From Adineta vaga (taxonomy: Eukaryota; Rotifera), in the NCBI GenBank assembly GCA_021613535.1, contig CP075494.1, positions 10,974,001-11,038,000 on the forward strand: a stretch of DNA of 64,000 nt, given 5' to 3'. Position numbers and translations under genes: made by a program. Under the pieces are notes generated by a model. It worked only from the letters and a program-made list of their open reading frames with translations. It was not told the origin of the DNA and searched no databases. This document shows, piece after piece, positions 51,490 through 63,929 of the stretch (positions are counted from its first letter, which is position 1; each line of letters begins with the position of its first letter).

Positions 51490-51959
51490 TGTATGAGTTC
51501 TATTGATAAGATATGAACCGAAGATTTTTCTTTGAATAAGTTCAAGAATTGAATATGAGTGGGTAGAAAAGAAATGAAATTACGATCATTGAATAATTGA
51601 GCGAATGAAATAGGAAAGCACGCGTTGAGTACCATTGCCGTCATGACTTGTCGTTTTCTTTTTTCAAGAAACCATAATGCTTTTTTGCTTCTTGAAGACT
51701 AGAAATTAACGAAGAAGATGTGTTTTTTCCTGATTCTTTGCAATTTTTTCTTCTTCTTTTTCTCCTCCGTCTTTTTAGATAGATATCTAGTGAACGACAT
51801 AAGACACTCATTTCACTTCTCCATCTTCTCTCTTCTTTTCCGACGATCGTAACTAGTACTACTGATACTAATGGATTTTATTTGCAACTCATGGTCGAAT
51901 AATCCTAACATCGGCAATCGATGACAACATCTTCATCTCTTCAATAAACGAAATCTATC

Positions 51960-53009
51960 ATGATTAGTTATCGATATCAAACTGTATATTATTTCTGGTG
52001 TGTATTGACAGTATTTCTCCTCAATTCAAATGGCATTATTGCTCAACAAACGCAAGTATGTTAATCCTCTTTGTACAAATAGACGATAGAATTTCGATGA
52101 AAGTTTTCTTGTTTCTTACTAAATTCGATTGATCATTTACTTTATCAAAGATGGAAACCGATTTAATTCTCTTGAGAGATCAATCAGGATATGAAACCTA
52201 CAATCGACATCGGTTATGTTCAAAAAAGAAAGAAAACTAGCGATAATGATTGTAAATCTCTTGAGAGATAATATGATCGATCTTTTTTTCTTTTTTCTCT
52301 TCAGTCACCATCGTTATCAACACTAAATCCAACAACAATACCGACAGTTTTATATAATGATGGAAATGTTTATTACGGTGATAATGATGATCGTATGAAA
52401 GAATTTTGTTCGATTTCTTCATTTTCTATTTTGAAATTTCTAGGCGATCAAGATATCTATGATGATCAAGAAGAAGCGAATGATGATTCACTTCCAGCAA
52501 ATGCTGTCGATCCAAAATTGTATAATACAACATCCCAAGGAAATCATGAAGGACAAATTAAAGGAGTCGAAGAAGAAAATTCTTATCCGGATGATGACGA
52601 TGAATTTGTTGATCAAATTTATGGAAATACAATGTCTGTTCATCGTATCGACGCAAAACGTCCTACAGTTGATATAAAAAATGAAAAACCAACAAGAACT
52701 CAACCATCACCACGATTACCTTTCATTTCAACCGATCTTTGGAATGAGTTATTCACAAAACCAGCTATTGTTGTTGGTAAGTAACGAATGGAAAACCCAT
52801 TAGTTAGGAAAATTTTCTTTTATTTTTCTTCATTCACAGGTATTGTTGGTGGAGTTGTCATTGGTATGCTGTCTGCTATACTTCTAATTATGTTTATTAT
52901 TTATCGAATGCGTAAGAAAGATGAAGGTTCATATGCATTAGAAGAAGGACCAAGAAAATCACCATCGCATGCATATACACGTGTATCATCGAGAGAATTT
53001 TTTGCTTAA
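51960..53009 (+). CDS. SDC: syndecan, 228 aa
   Basis: Four exons: 51960-52055, 52305-52392, 52444-52776, 52840-53009 (229 codons). Residues 1-~28 are a signal peptide. The ectodomain is short, acidic and disordered (YDDQEEANDD and PDDDDEF runs) with one NTT glycosylation sequon. The transmembrane segment (residues ~173-196) starts GIVGGVVIGMLSA and contains the syndecan GxxxG-type pattern. The cytosolic tail has the C1 motif RMRKKDEGSYAL and the C-terminal C2 PDZ-binding motif EFFA (EFYA in most animals). Syndecans are heparan-sulphate co-receptors for adhesion and growth factors. Oddly, no Ser-Gly dipeptide, the glycosaminoglycan attachment site, is found in the predicted ectodomain; either an exon was missed or the protein carries no such chains. 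Confidence 0.9.
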
Positions 53010-54078
53010 GTCTGATATTATTCTGCACATATATGATCGTTTTCATTCCGCAGAATCTTATTTTTCATTTGTCTACTTTTTGTGTCTTGTCAGAGTTGTT
53101 TTGTAATATAACAAAAAAAATATGATTAGTTTGTATTGAAAAATTTCCTATTAACACATGATTCATGAAATACAAAAGAAACTCAACAATCATTCTCACA
53201 AACGACGATTAGAACTCATAAAGTTTCATTATAAATTTAATATATCAAGTACAGCGGTAAAAATAAAGATATTTTTAGTAGACAATTTTGTTCCTGACTC
53301 CTTGAAATATTATTATACACCGGAATTTTACTTCGTGCATCTTCCGCTGCAAGATTTTCTATGTAATTATTTATTAAAAAAATCTATTGAACCTTTCATA
53401 ATTTTCATTTGTAAAACAATTTTAATTGAATAGACAAATTTTGGGGTGAATTTTTTTTCTTCTTTTTAAATGTGTTCTAGTGATAAAAGAGATTATTATG
53501 GTCGATGAATATGTTGTTATTGAAAGATAATTATTCATAGAAAAAGTAAATGTCGAAGTCATGCATAGACACTTATCATTTCCAATTAATAAGAATAACT
53601 TTTAAGCTGGATCGATGTATCATGACCTTGATAATAAACAATGCACCAGTGTTAAATGTTCTCCTATTTACTTTCATCAATTTGACTGATTCACAACTCT
53701 TCCAAAATTAGTTCCGTATTGTAGATAAAGAAATGTTTTTCGAAGAAAATAAATCATCATGACTTTCAGTAATCGTCTTTGTTCTATAAAGTTTCCAGGT
53801 AACATTATTATGATGATCAAATGTTATTTCTAAGAAGGATTTCAATATTTATGAACTATTTCTTGAATACACAAAGCTAACTTCAATTTTTTCCTGTTTA
53901 TCAAATTGAAGAAAATAAGAGAACATTTCCTGTCGTTCATTTCATTGTTTCTTTACAAATGTAATGAACACGAAAGATATTATCTTTAACACATCAGCTA
54001 TTCCACATATATATATATATTTCTTTTTTGAAAATTTGAATCAATAACAAATTGGAATTATCTGACATGATTTGATTG
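53010..54078. other. convergent 3' flanks, no gene seen
   Basis: A/T-rich; probably the 3' UTR of syndecan and of the receptor gene. A frame at 53158-53433 lacks any family signature. Confidence 0.5.
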
Positions 54079-55907
54079 TTAAAGTATTGATAATGATTTT
54101 GAATTCGTTGAATTTGATAAACGTTGAAAAACGGATAGTTGAGGTCGATCGAGAAAGTTACTCGTCTTTCGAAGAGAAATAAAATGTTGTTGACTATCGT
54201 ATGATGTTCGACAACTAGCAATTGAATCCGATTTTGAAAAGAAATGAGGTGCTGTTATATCACAACTATGAGATTTCTTCAATTGAATTTGATCGAGTGC
54301 TGTTGCAGCTGATACACGAGATAAACTAATTGATGTACGTCGATATTGTTTACGATGACATTTTAAAATCGATTCAAATGATCTAAAATAAAATAACAAG
54401 CATATTTATTTAATCGGCTGTTAATGATGTACCTTCGGAATTCTCGACTAGAAAAAGCGTAAATAAATGGATTGAAACATGAATTACAATATCCTAACCA
54501 AAAACAAATGGAAAATATTAAACCCGGATCATAATTTGTTAAGGCTTCTGAAATGAGAAAACAAAAAAGAATTAATGATGACAAATTTTCATCAGATAAT
54601 TCTTTACTTATTGGTAAAAGAAGAAAAAATGGTAACCAACATAGAATAAACATTCCTACAACAATACCTAACGTTTTTGCTAAAAGAGAAAAATCAAAGA
54701 AAACACATCATCAATGGAGATTTGATTTTTACCAGCTTTTCGTTCGCGCATAAATTTCGATAATTTATTCGAACCATTAGATGTTAATAAAGCTGAAAGT
54801 CTTCTTCCATTCGTATTCAATGTTGAAGATGATGAATGTATCGTATTCGATAATGACATTGTTGATGTTGATAAATGTTGTGGAATATGTATTCGTAAAG
54901 TTACACATTCTTGTCCATCTGTTTCTTTGACACGAACTTTTTTCTCTCCACCACTTAAAAATGCATGTTGTCGAATAGCTTCATTATAAATTCGTCCATA
55001 AACACAAAGAATAATAATTAAAGGTATATAAAATGAAAATGAACATGAAAATAGAACATAAGATAAATTATCATTAACTAAACAAGCTTGATCGATCGGT
55101 TTGATTTCATTATTCCAACCAAGAAATGGTACAATCGAAACGAGAATCGATACTAACCATGCTATTAAAATAGCGATTAATGTTCGAGTATGTGTTATTA
55201 TAATTGGATAACGTAATGGACGTGTTACGCCAATATAACGTTCGATAGAAATAAACATTAAACCGTAAATACTTGCTGTACAATAGAGAACATCAATAGC
55301 AAGCCATATATGACAAAATGTTCGACCGAATAACCATTTTCCTTCGAGAATTTCCAGAGTAGAAGAGAATGGTAAAACAGTAATACCTAAATGAAGAATT
55401 TTCAATAGTTATCATTGATGTTTAAGTATAAAAGAGAAAAAAAACTTGATTTTCAAGATATAAGGTAAAAGTTTTCTACTTGCATTTTTTTAATTACATA
55501 AAATTGAAAGAGAAACTTTTCTGTTATTCAAATTATATCATCACCGGAAATATCGATAAATCCGGTGCATTTTCTCCGCATCGACCGAACTTTTATGAGA
55601 AAAAAAAAACAATGACATGTTATTGATTACCTAATAAGAGATCAGCACATGCTAAATTTCCCATTAATAAATGTGTTGGTGAACGTATTGCAAAATCGAA
55701 ACATAATGCAAATAAAACTAGAATATTGCCAAGAATAGTTAATAAAACAATGATCGAGAGACAAATAGCAATTAAAATAGTTAAAATAAACGGTCGATGC
55801 GATGAAGACAAATGATCATCTGATAGACTGACTAATGGTAAACTTTCATTTGAATTATTGATCGGTGTCAAAGTGACAATTTGCTGAAGTTGAGATATAA
55901 CTTGCAT
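54079..55907 (-). CDS. aminergic GPCR, alpha1-adrenergic/octopamine-like, 473 aa
   Basis: Five exons: 55907-55631, 55386-54733, 54679-54608, 54547-54433, 54382-54079 (474 codons). TM1 holds GNILV; TM2 [11 protein letters not shown]3 carries the amine-binding Asp at residue 124 ([11 protein letters not shown]), a Cys at 117 for the extracellular disulphide, and ERY instead of DRY at 141-143. TM4-TM5 have [15 protein letters not shown] and [13 protein letters not shown]6 is [18 protein letters not shown], and TM7 [18 protein letters not shown]. The wording is closest to alpha1-adrenergic and octopamine receptors. The third loop is long and Ser-rich, and the tail ends in a Ser/Arg-rich region with likely phosphosites. 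The short intron inside extracellular loop 3 is inferred because skipping it restores the usual loop length. The ligand is unknown. Confidence 0.9.
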
Positions 55908-58022
55908 GTGAACAATACATATGGAAAATCAAAATAGAGACGTTCGATCTTCGTTTTTCTTTCTTACTAATCGATGCGATGGATAAGATAAGTTTTTGTA
56001 TAGAAACCGAGTTAATCAAGTTACCAATAAAATCTAAATAGATAGAAGAGTATATGTAAAAAATACCATTCTTTCTTCGCCTGATCATCACATTTGCTAA
56101 GTCGATGAAATGAAGTTCAAATGATTTCCGTTGACTAATTTCTATTTACAAGGTAAATTAAAATGAGGAAATGATGTACACAAAAGTAAGCTATTGACGG
56201 ATTTAAACCGTTTGACTAGGCGTGAGAAAGAGACTTCTCTCCTTTTCTTGTCTTGTTAAACGAGCGAAAAAAATCAGAAGTAGAATTATTTATTAGGAAC
56301 TTGTTCAAATGTGAAGGCCTTAAGTATATCCGGAGTGTAAAGATGATGACGATTGTAAAAAAAATGTCATTTCTTCGTGTTCCTTTTTTTTTACTCAGTC
56401 TCTCTTCATTTAGTTTGTCCTTCAACGTGCGTCTAATATGATCATGTTTCTTTGTTCGGATGAATATTTTTTCGAATGATAAGCTCAATAAAAGAAAAAA
56501 AAGAAAACGTACGACATCAATCGTAACAAGACTATTGATATATAATGAGCATTTTCTTTTCTTATTAGATATGAAGAGAAAAAAAACGACTATTTTTTCT
56601 CTCTCTCTCTCTGACGAATGACTACATTTAGAAAATGATTTTAACATGTTTATTGAATCTTTTCTATCATTGCCGGGATGAATAATTATTCTTTTCTCGT
56701 TTATTTATATTGAACAAGTAATGTTCGAGATATTCTTGTCATTTCTAATAAATAAATAAAACTAACTAACGTGTGCTCGAACAAAAAAAGTTAATAATAT
56801 TCCTCTTGACATAAACGATTCTTTTCGTCTTTTATATTTGTAAAAGAAATGATTGTTCTGATGAGTTGAAGACAAACAAAACGAGAAAAGACTGCAACAG
56901 AGTTGAATTATTTAAGATGAAAGATATTATTTTGTTTAGGCAACCATTTGAAATCGCTGATTGAATATTTACATGCAATGAAAAATCTTCTTTATTCTAT
57001 GGAGTAAAAATATTCAATATTTAAGTTAATACTCCCACAATCTTCTAGAATATTTCTCTCATGTCATTTCATTGAAATATGTCCTTTCAAATTAGCGATA
57101 ATTTATATCGGAAAAAAGCCTATTATTTACATTTTCAACTCAATATTCTGTCTTATCTTACATGACTCGAAGAAAATCTCGACACAATTATCATAATCTA
57201 TGAAACTTCTTCTTCTTCTTCGTCTTATTATTATTATTATTATTTTTTCTCCAATTGTATTTTCTGTTCGACTTATATGTCAGCCAAAATCTTCTTCTAT
57301 AGGAGAAATAAGAATTTCTCATATTAAAACGATTAGAAAATACTTGAGAAGAATATGTCTAGTCTAAACTAAAACAAGCTGTGATGAAGGAAAGAAAATA
57401 TTTAGAAATCATTTCCTTTAAAACGAAGTGTTTCGTAAACTAAATGTTAAAAGAAAATTAGAGAAGAAAACATGCAAATTAGTAGTTATTTGATTTGTCA
57501 AGAGTTTTAAAGAATGACAAGTGACAAACCTCATTTTTCTTTTTTCGACACAATATTCTTCCAAAATATATGATGACTTTATTTTAATGAGAGAAAATAT
57601 GAAGAAGATTTATCGATCATTTTAGATGACTCGGTTCTTTATACAACATGAAACTTATTGCGGAGGCGAGAAAACAATGTTATCCACATTTATTATTGAT
57701 GATAAAAGACGATCGAATATTCAGATTTGAGTTACAGTGATAAGTAATCTATTCTGTTGCCGGAAGTTATTGAGATACTTATTGCTAGAAATATAATTAT
57801 AGAACATATTATTCTTCACAATATCAGTAATCAAGTTACAATATATCACTTATACAATTAAACATCGTTTATTATTCAAGACAAATGAAGAAAGAAGATC
57901 GACAAATGGATTTTTAAAGAGTTGCCTTAGAAGATGATTGGTTAATATACAATCAGCTGTTACTATAGAATTCATAGAAAGTTCTTTCAAACGCTTGAAA
58001 ATAAGAAATATCTGAATGTTGT
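55908..58022. other. 2.1-kb gene-free region
   Basis: Upstream flank of the receptor gene and 3' flank of the TRIM gene. Frames around 56216-56647 are Lys/Arg/Phe-rich and look random. A CTT/ATT triplet run lies at about 57207-57246. Confidence 0.5.
57207..57246. repeat. (CTT)n then (ATT)n triplet repeats
   Basis: Short triplet arrays in non-coding DNA between the receptor and TRIM genes. Confidence 0.85.
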
Positions 58023-59387
58023 TTATTTACGGCAGAGTCGTTTTTGACGTTGTTGTTTTGGTAAATACTAAAAGAGAAGTGAATTTTTCAAATTAATTTC
58101 TTTATTCATAGCGAATTCTTACCATATCATTCGGATATTCATGACTTGTTAATCCAACTAATGGTACACACATATCTGATGCTGAATCAGAAGAATATTC
58201 TTGTGTCGATTGATATTTCTTAGTTGATCTTATTAATATTGAATTATTCGTTTTAACATATTGTCCACAATGTGAGATATACTTTTTGATTGCTTCAAGT
58301 TGATCAAGTTCAATCAATTCATATAGAACTGCAACTGGTATACTCGTTTTTTTCAATAATTCATTTGTTTTATTGATATAATCGTCGAATTCTTGTGTAC
58401 TATTTAATAATGTTGTATAGCTTTTCGTCATTAAAAGTATATTTAATGTCGCTTTTTGCATTTCAACATTTTGTGGTTCATATTTCCATCGAAATTTATA
58501 TTCTTCTATTTGATTTTTTTGTTCATTTTCAACTGTAGAAATCTGTTGTAATAAATCTTCTTCATGTTCATCAATAGCTTGACGTAAACAAGTCATTGTA
58601 TCTCGAATCTGTTTTCGACAAGATTCAGCAATATTACCATATTCATCAATAAAATTATTTGCCTGATTCAATTTTGAATCGACAAGTAATTGAATATTAT
58701 CTAAATGATTTGTTATCTAAGATAGAAAACATACAAGTAGATTATACAAGTTTAGTCAAGATAAATATTTTACTTTAATTTCAAATTCTTTTGCCATTTT
58801 CGGTATTAAATTATATTGATGATCTTTATGTTCAAGTAAAATACAATCTGTACAAAGAAGTTGAGAACATATTGTACACCAATATTTAACTTTTTCATCT
58901 CGATGTAAACTACAAAAATTGATTTCCGTTGGTTTTTCATGAACTGGTATTTGTTGATGTTTTTGCATTACATGTGGCGTATGTACTGCTTGATAACATT
59001 CCGAACAGAATGTTTCATTATCACATTTATCACATCGATATTTACTTACAACTAAATGACAATTTGAACATTGAATTGGAGTTTGAATTCCTCCTAGAAT
59101 GAATTCAAATTAATTTCTATCGAAAAACAAATCTTGTCTATACCGTAGATTTTAACCATATCAGATACGATTCTATTGATTGGTAATGTTTCAATTTCAT
59201 TTTTCGAAAGATTAAATCCATCATGATGTGGACATTCAAAACGATCATCATTAGCCAATGCGATTTGTTCCAAACATTTACGACAATATGTATGCGAACA
59301 AGGTAATAGACGAGGATCATCATAAATTTCATGACAAATAATACAAGTGATCAAATCTTCGATCGTATCGTGATTATCCGATGCCAT
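58023..59387 (-). CDS. TRIM-type RING/B-box/coiled-coil protein, 400 aa
   Basis: Four exons: 59387-59144, 59093-58774, 58716-58123, 58067-58023 (401 codons). A RING starts at C15-x2-C18, continues with PCSHTYCRKC (30-38) and ends in C52-P-H-H, so the last usual Cys is His. B-box 1 (CSNC, CDKC, CSEC) begins near residue 89. B-box 2 reads C-S-L-H ... CTIC ... CTDC ... EHKDH at about residues 150-180. A predicted coiled coil of ~150 residues follows (QAIDEHEEDLLQQIS). There is no B30.2, NHL or transmembrane domain; the tail is short and basic (QRQKRLCRK). TRIM proteins are usually E3 ubiquitin ligases, with the coiled coil giving antiparallel dimers. Exact subfamily is unclear. Confidence 0.88.
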
Positions 59388-61991
59388 ATGGAAAGAAATT
59401 CAATCTGTATAATCTAAAATATGAAGAAAAAATTTAAGAATTATTCATTCTATCGTTGACATTGATAGAAAAAAAAGGAACGAATGTTCTTTTAAAACTT
59501 TCTGCTTTTGCGTGAGTTTAGATGGACAAAAAACATAAATCATTTAGAGTCATTTAATAATAGTAATGATAATGCTGCAATTTATATAGAAAACACCAAG
59601 AAATGACTTGTTTGTGTAGGCATATTAGAATTAAATATTCAGTTTATGTGTGATATTTGATTTTTCTTCTAAACAAATCATGATATTCAACTCTTAATGA
59701 AAAATATCTAGTGTAGCAAATAACAGGAAGATTAAAATTTATTACAAAAGGAAAATTAGATTGTCTAGTTTATAATTAATATCCGATTGAAAAGAAGAAT
59801 AGAAAACAAGACAAAAAAAGGTCTGGAGAAATGCATCGTTTGCCAGATGGAATTACTACCGAGGTTTTTTTTCTTAGAAAACATTTGTTTAATTGTAATT
59901 TTCAAATGAAGATATTGCGTACTTGATCAGTAAAGAGTTATACAATAGGTTCAAATGCGATTTTACACCTACTTTTCCTGGTTTTAAAAGATTTAATCAT
60001 TATCTATCAAACAATCTTTTATTAGTTACAATTTACAATACGTAAGAATACAATTTTTGAATGTAACAAACCGTGTATTTTGTCAAGTCGAATACGTCAG
60101 CAAAAAAAAAGAAATGCTTCAAAGTTATTGTGGATAGTTTAATTTGTTTAAAAAGAAAAATAATTATTAGCTTTCTTGTTCACTACACCGAAGAATATTC
60201 TTCTGTGAAAACAAAAAAAAAAGATTTATGATTATTTTCGTGTCTTAAAGCACTTGTTCAAATGATTTTCTTTCAATTAAATGAGTAATTTATTGAATAT
60301 AACGAAGATTCTTATTAAAAGAAACTCTTGTCAATAGAACAAAATCATACTTTTTTATGTATATCGTATAGCTTCCATGAATATCATTGATTAGAAACAA
60401 AAGACTCGTTTTGTTATTAGTTTTCAAGTAATAGTTTCCTTTTTCTATTTCAATTAAATATCTTTCTATTCATTAAACACCACATTTTTATGAATAGATA
60501 AGAATTTATTATGATTCAAGAACAAAATGAAAACGTTTCTTGTTTTTTTCTTTATGATATAACAGCAACATTGCAATGGGCAAACTGTTTGAGAATTCTT
60601 CTAACTTTATTTGTCTATTTGATCATTAAACGGTTATGTTCGATTTATTAACAATGAAGAAGCATGTTAGGTATACATTAAATTTGACTTCGATTATTCG
60701 TGCTAGTAAGTAATTGGTACTTCAGAAAGTCATATTCATATTTCACACTCATCGAAAGTATGTCAATAGAGTACTTTCAGTTAAAAACTAAAGCTCTCAT
60801 AATGCGTGTCTCGTTCATTCTTCCTGTCGTATTCATTGCTATATTCAATGAACACTTTGACTTTTTCCTGATATAAAAATTTCTATTGATAAGTCCTTGT
60901 AGAACATGTGAATATGATTAATCATGTTTTATACTCATGTTCTTTTGTTCATGGTGAACAGAAATGCTCAAAAGTAGACATGATAGAAAAGTTATTTATA
61001 TTATGATAAAACCTTATTATTGTCCAGTAATGCCAATAGATAAAGTTCCTGATAATGATCCATTTATATTATTTCCGTACCTTTCCTTATCAATGTCAGA
61101 TGAATGACGATTGTAAACACGGAAAGAAACTTTGCAAAATACGTCCACAATTTGAAATAGGAAATTTTTTTTGTTATATTACATAATGGAAAGTTTGGTA
61201 ATTATTTTAATCCAAATATAAGAAAATCCTTTTTGTAAATTGTATCTCCTAATTATCAAATGGCTAAACGAAGTTAACGTTCGAAGATACACTTTACTTT
61301 TGTCTTCCGTTATATGATCAACATAATAACGTCGATATGATGAATGTCTACTCTAATTTGCTTCTCACTTTACTACTTAAAAGTTCCGGACCGTTAATTG
61401 GATTAGATAAACAAAAAGCGCAAAAAAAAAGAATTTTATTCATAACAGCATCATCGCGTGATCAAATATATATATGCTTCAGTATTCCATTTGTATTTTT
61501 CTAATTTTATCACTTACATATAGCATTGATCATAATTATCTATTTGAGTTTTGATTTCTTTCACCCATCTCTTTCTATGAATCATTGTTAATGAAGTTAT
61601 GTGCGGGAATATTTCGCGATATCGAGATAATATTTCAAGAGTACATTATCTTATATTAGTGACATCTATCGATAGTATTTGTTTTTATCATTGAGGCTAT
61701 ATTCGAAGAAGAATGGTAGTTGTCATATGTTAATAAAAAAAAATGAATATAAATGATTAAATAAAAGAAACAATTCTTTTTGTACGTTTGTTTCTTATTC
61801 AAATTTAGATTTTTCTTTTTCTTCTTTCTTTTCATTATTCTTAATCATCTAAGTGTGATCATTGTTCACATTCTATCTGAAAATGTCGGATTAAATTTAA
61901 GACGTTATTTTGAAACTCAATAGTCAAGACTCACCTCACAGCAATCTCTCGTTTTTATTATTATTTTTTTCGTCTTTATCCATTTGAACAT
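59388..61991. other. 2.6-kb region without an intact gene
   Basis: Mostly A/T-rich spacer. A decayed coding remnant may lie at about 60990-61490 (see findings). The last few hundred bases are probably UBTD leader sequence. Confidence 0.45.
60990..61490 (+). pseudogene. possible Cys-rich protein relic
   Basis: One frame reads DNDPFILFPYLS, and after a one-base shift a neighbouring frame continues with YQCQMNDDCKHGKKLCKI, an EGF-like Cys spacing, then IRPQFEIGNFFCYI. A later frame carries VYSNLLLTLLLKSSGPLIG. These are not joined by credible introns and no start codon is apparent. A dead gene of unknown family is a reasonable but weak reading. Confidence 0.25.
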
Positions 61992-63929
61992 ATGGGGGGA
62001 TGTGTAAGTCATGATCGAGATAATCCTCGAAGACCATCACATTCATCTCGAAGTAGTGCAACAAGTAAGACTATTACATTTGAACCTTTTTTTGTTAATT
62101 GAAAAAGAAATTATTTATGTTATTTAGCAAGTGGAACTGCCGCACGAAATAAACCTTTAAATCGGTCAGCTTGTCGTCCAAAATGGAAATCAGATGTCCC
62201 AATTAACGAAAATCAACTACGTCGTAAACGAGAAGAGTATTGGGATACGGGTAAGTTTTTTCGATGAAGATTAATTCATTTCTTATCTCGGCAATACATC
62301 ATACGGTCGTCTGTGTTGACATAAGATTTATATAGAGTAACAATCTTATATTGGATAGTTACAAAATTTCAAAATAGACAGACTTCTTAGCTTAGTCGTA
62401 GTCATCTGATTATCTAATGTTTCGATATAAAAAGGGAAAAAGAATGTCTTATACACATCAACTTAAACATGACTAAAGATATACTTCAATTAATGATCTA
62501 ATTGAAAAAATAAATATATTTTGGTAGGATGTTTGTATTTCTTGAAGTTTTAGAATAGTTACATATTTGACTTACACATGTAGAATATTCTTGCAGTGTT
62601 CAACAAAACTAACATATTAATCAAATAGACGTCATTGATGTTTTGTTTGACAAACAAATCTATCACTCACCATGTGCATATGTTTTTGTACGTTGTTGAT
62701 CTTCATACGACATCGAGACATATGCGAAGTAGTCGTCTTTTGAATTTCCGTTTCTTAATAACTAATGAAAGAATCTAGGGTTTATTGAATCTTTCGTCGC
62801 CTCGCCAGAAAATTTTCTTATAAAACCCAAAGATCAATCGAGATTCCTTAGCTATTGTCTTTTCTTATATTTATGAGTGACAAATTCTAATATTATTTGA
62901 TTTTGATGAATTACTTTTAGCTCCTGCATTTGAAGGTCGAAAAGAAATCTGGGATGCTCTTCGTGGTGCCTGCTTTGCAGTAGAACAGAATGATATTGAT
63001 TTAGCTCAATCAAGTAATCATCTTTTTCTCTCAATTTTCTTCTTCTTTCATTGTTTTTATAGTTATCAATTGTGCAAATATTTCACTTCCTCATGGAACA
63101 CTTCTGGATTGTTATGATGAACTTGGTACTCGTTATCAAATACCGGTGTATATTTTATCAGCACCAACAAATGTAATCGATGGTGAACAATCCTCAATGA
63201 ATGAGAATGAATCCAATGCAAGTGATATCGATTTGGCAGCAACAGCAATTGCTGATCGTGAACGCGATTTTCGAGACAATCAAAGTACACCAACACAAAG
63301 TCAACAGTGGACAACAAGTAAATCAGCAACCGGAGGAGCTCACAATCCTATTGTTCGGGAAATAAAAAAACATCGTCGAAAACAAAAATCACACGTTGAT
63401 TCAAGTGGAAATGAATCATCATCAACCAATACTCCAACACCACCGGTACTAGTCAATCAACAACAAGCAAATAATGATCAAGATGTTGAAATTCCAATTA
63501 AATTTCGTCTATCAAATGGAAAAGAACATCGTTTATATTGTAAACCAAGTGAAAAATTTCGTAATATTAAAAAACGTTTGGCTATGCTGGAAAATGGAAC
63601 TATTGATTCACAAGTACAACGGCTATTTTTTGGTGGAAAATCATTACGTAAGTTTTGTTTCATCTACAAAATTGATTTGATTCAATCGATGAAGTATCTT
63701 CTAAGAACCTTTGGCATTGTAATGATTGATTGACTTTTATCTTTTAGGAGATCGCATAACTATTGGTGAAACTCGTTTACAACGTAATTTTGTTGTACAA
63801 GTTATATTACAAGATCCTTCTACGCCACCTAATGGTGCAATAACAACAACTGGCCATTTAACAATTACTAATGATCATGTAACACATTCTCCACCCATTG
63901 AATATCCAGATTCTTCAATAATAGAATAA
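61992..63929 (+). CDS. UBTD: ubiquitin domain-containing protein (UBTD1/2-like), 351 aa
   Basis: Five exons: 61992-62064, 62128-62250, 62921-63013, 63063-63647, 63748-63929 (352 codons). It starts MGGCVS, giving an N-myristoylation Gly2 and a potential palmitoyl Cys4, as in UBTD (MGNC). The conserved N-terminal domain follows: [16 protein letters not shown], then the block [21 protein letters not shown] and [24 protein letters not shown] Ser/Thr/Gln-rich low-complexity linker of ~90 residues (about 145-235) is longer than in vertebrates. A ubiquitin-like domain at ~236-330 contains [15 protein letters not shown] and [10 protein letters not shown]. UBTDs bind E2/E3 ubiquitin enzymes at membranes. 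The 670-base intron 2 is unusually long for this window. Confidence 0.93.

Larger units (their letters stand above)
49338..51959. other. 2.6-kb gene-free region upstream of syndecan
   Basis: Contains a tRNA-like pair of A- and B-box motifs at 49395-49437 (rejected as a gene), poly-T runs, a (CT)n array and a (GT)n array. Frames here are short and lack family signatures. The last ~700 bases are probably syndecan promoter and leader. Confidence 0.5.

Noticed and set aside
56216-56647. Minus-strand 143-residue Lys/Phe-rich frame
   Set aside because: Composition typical of A/T-rich noncoding sequence (FFFLL and KKR runs), no motif, no conserved neighbour.
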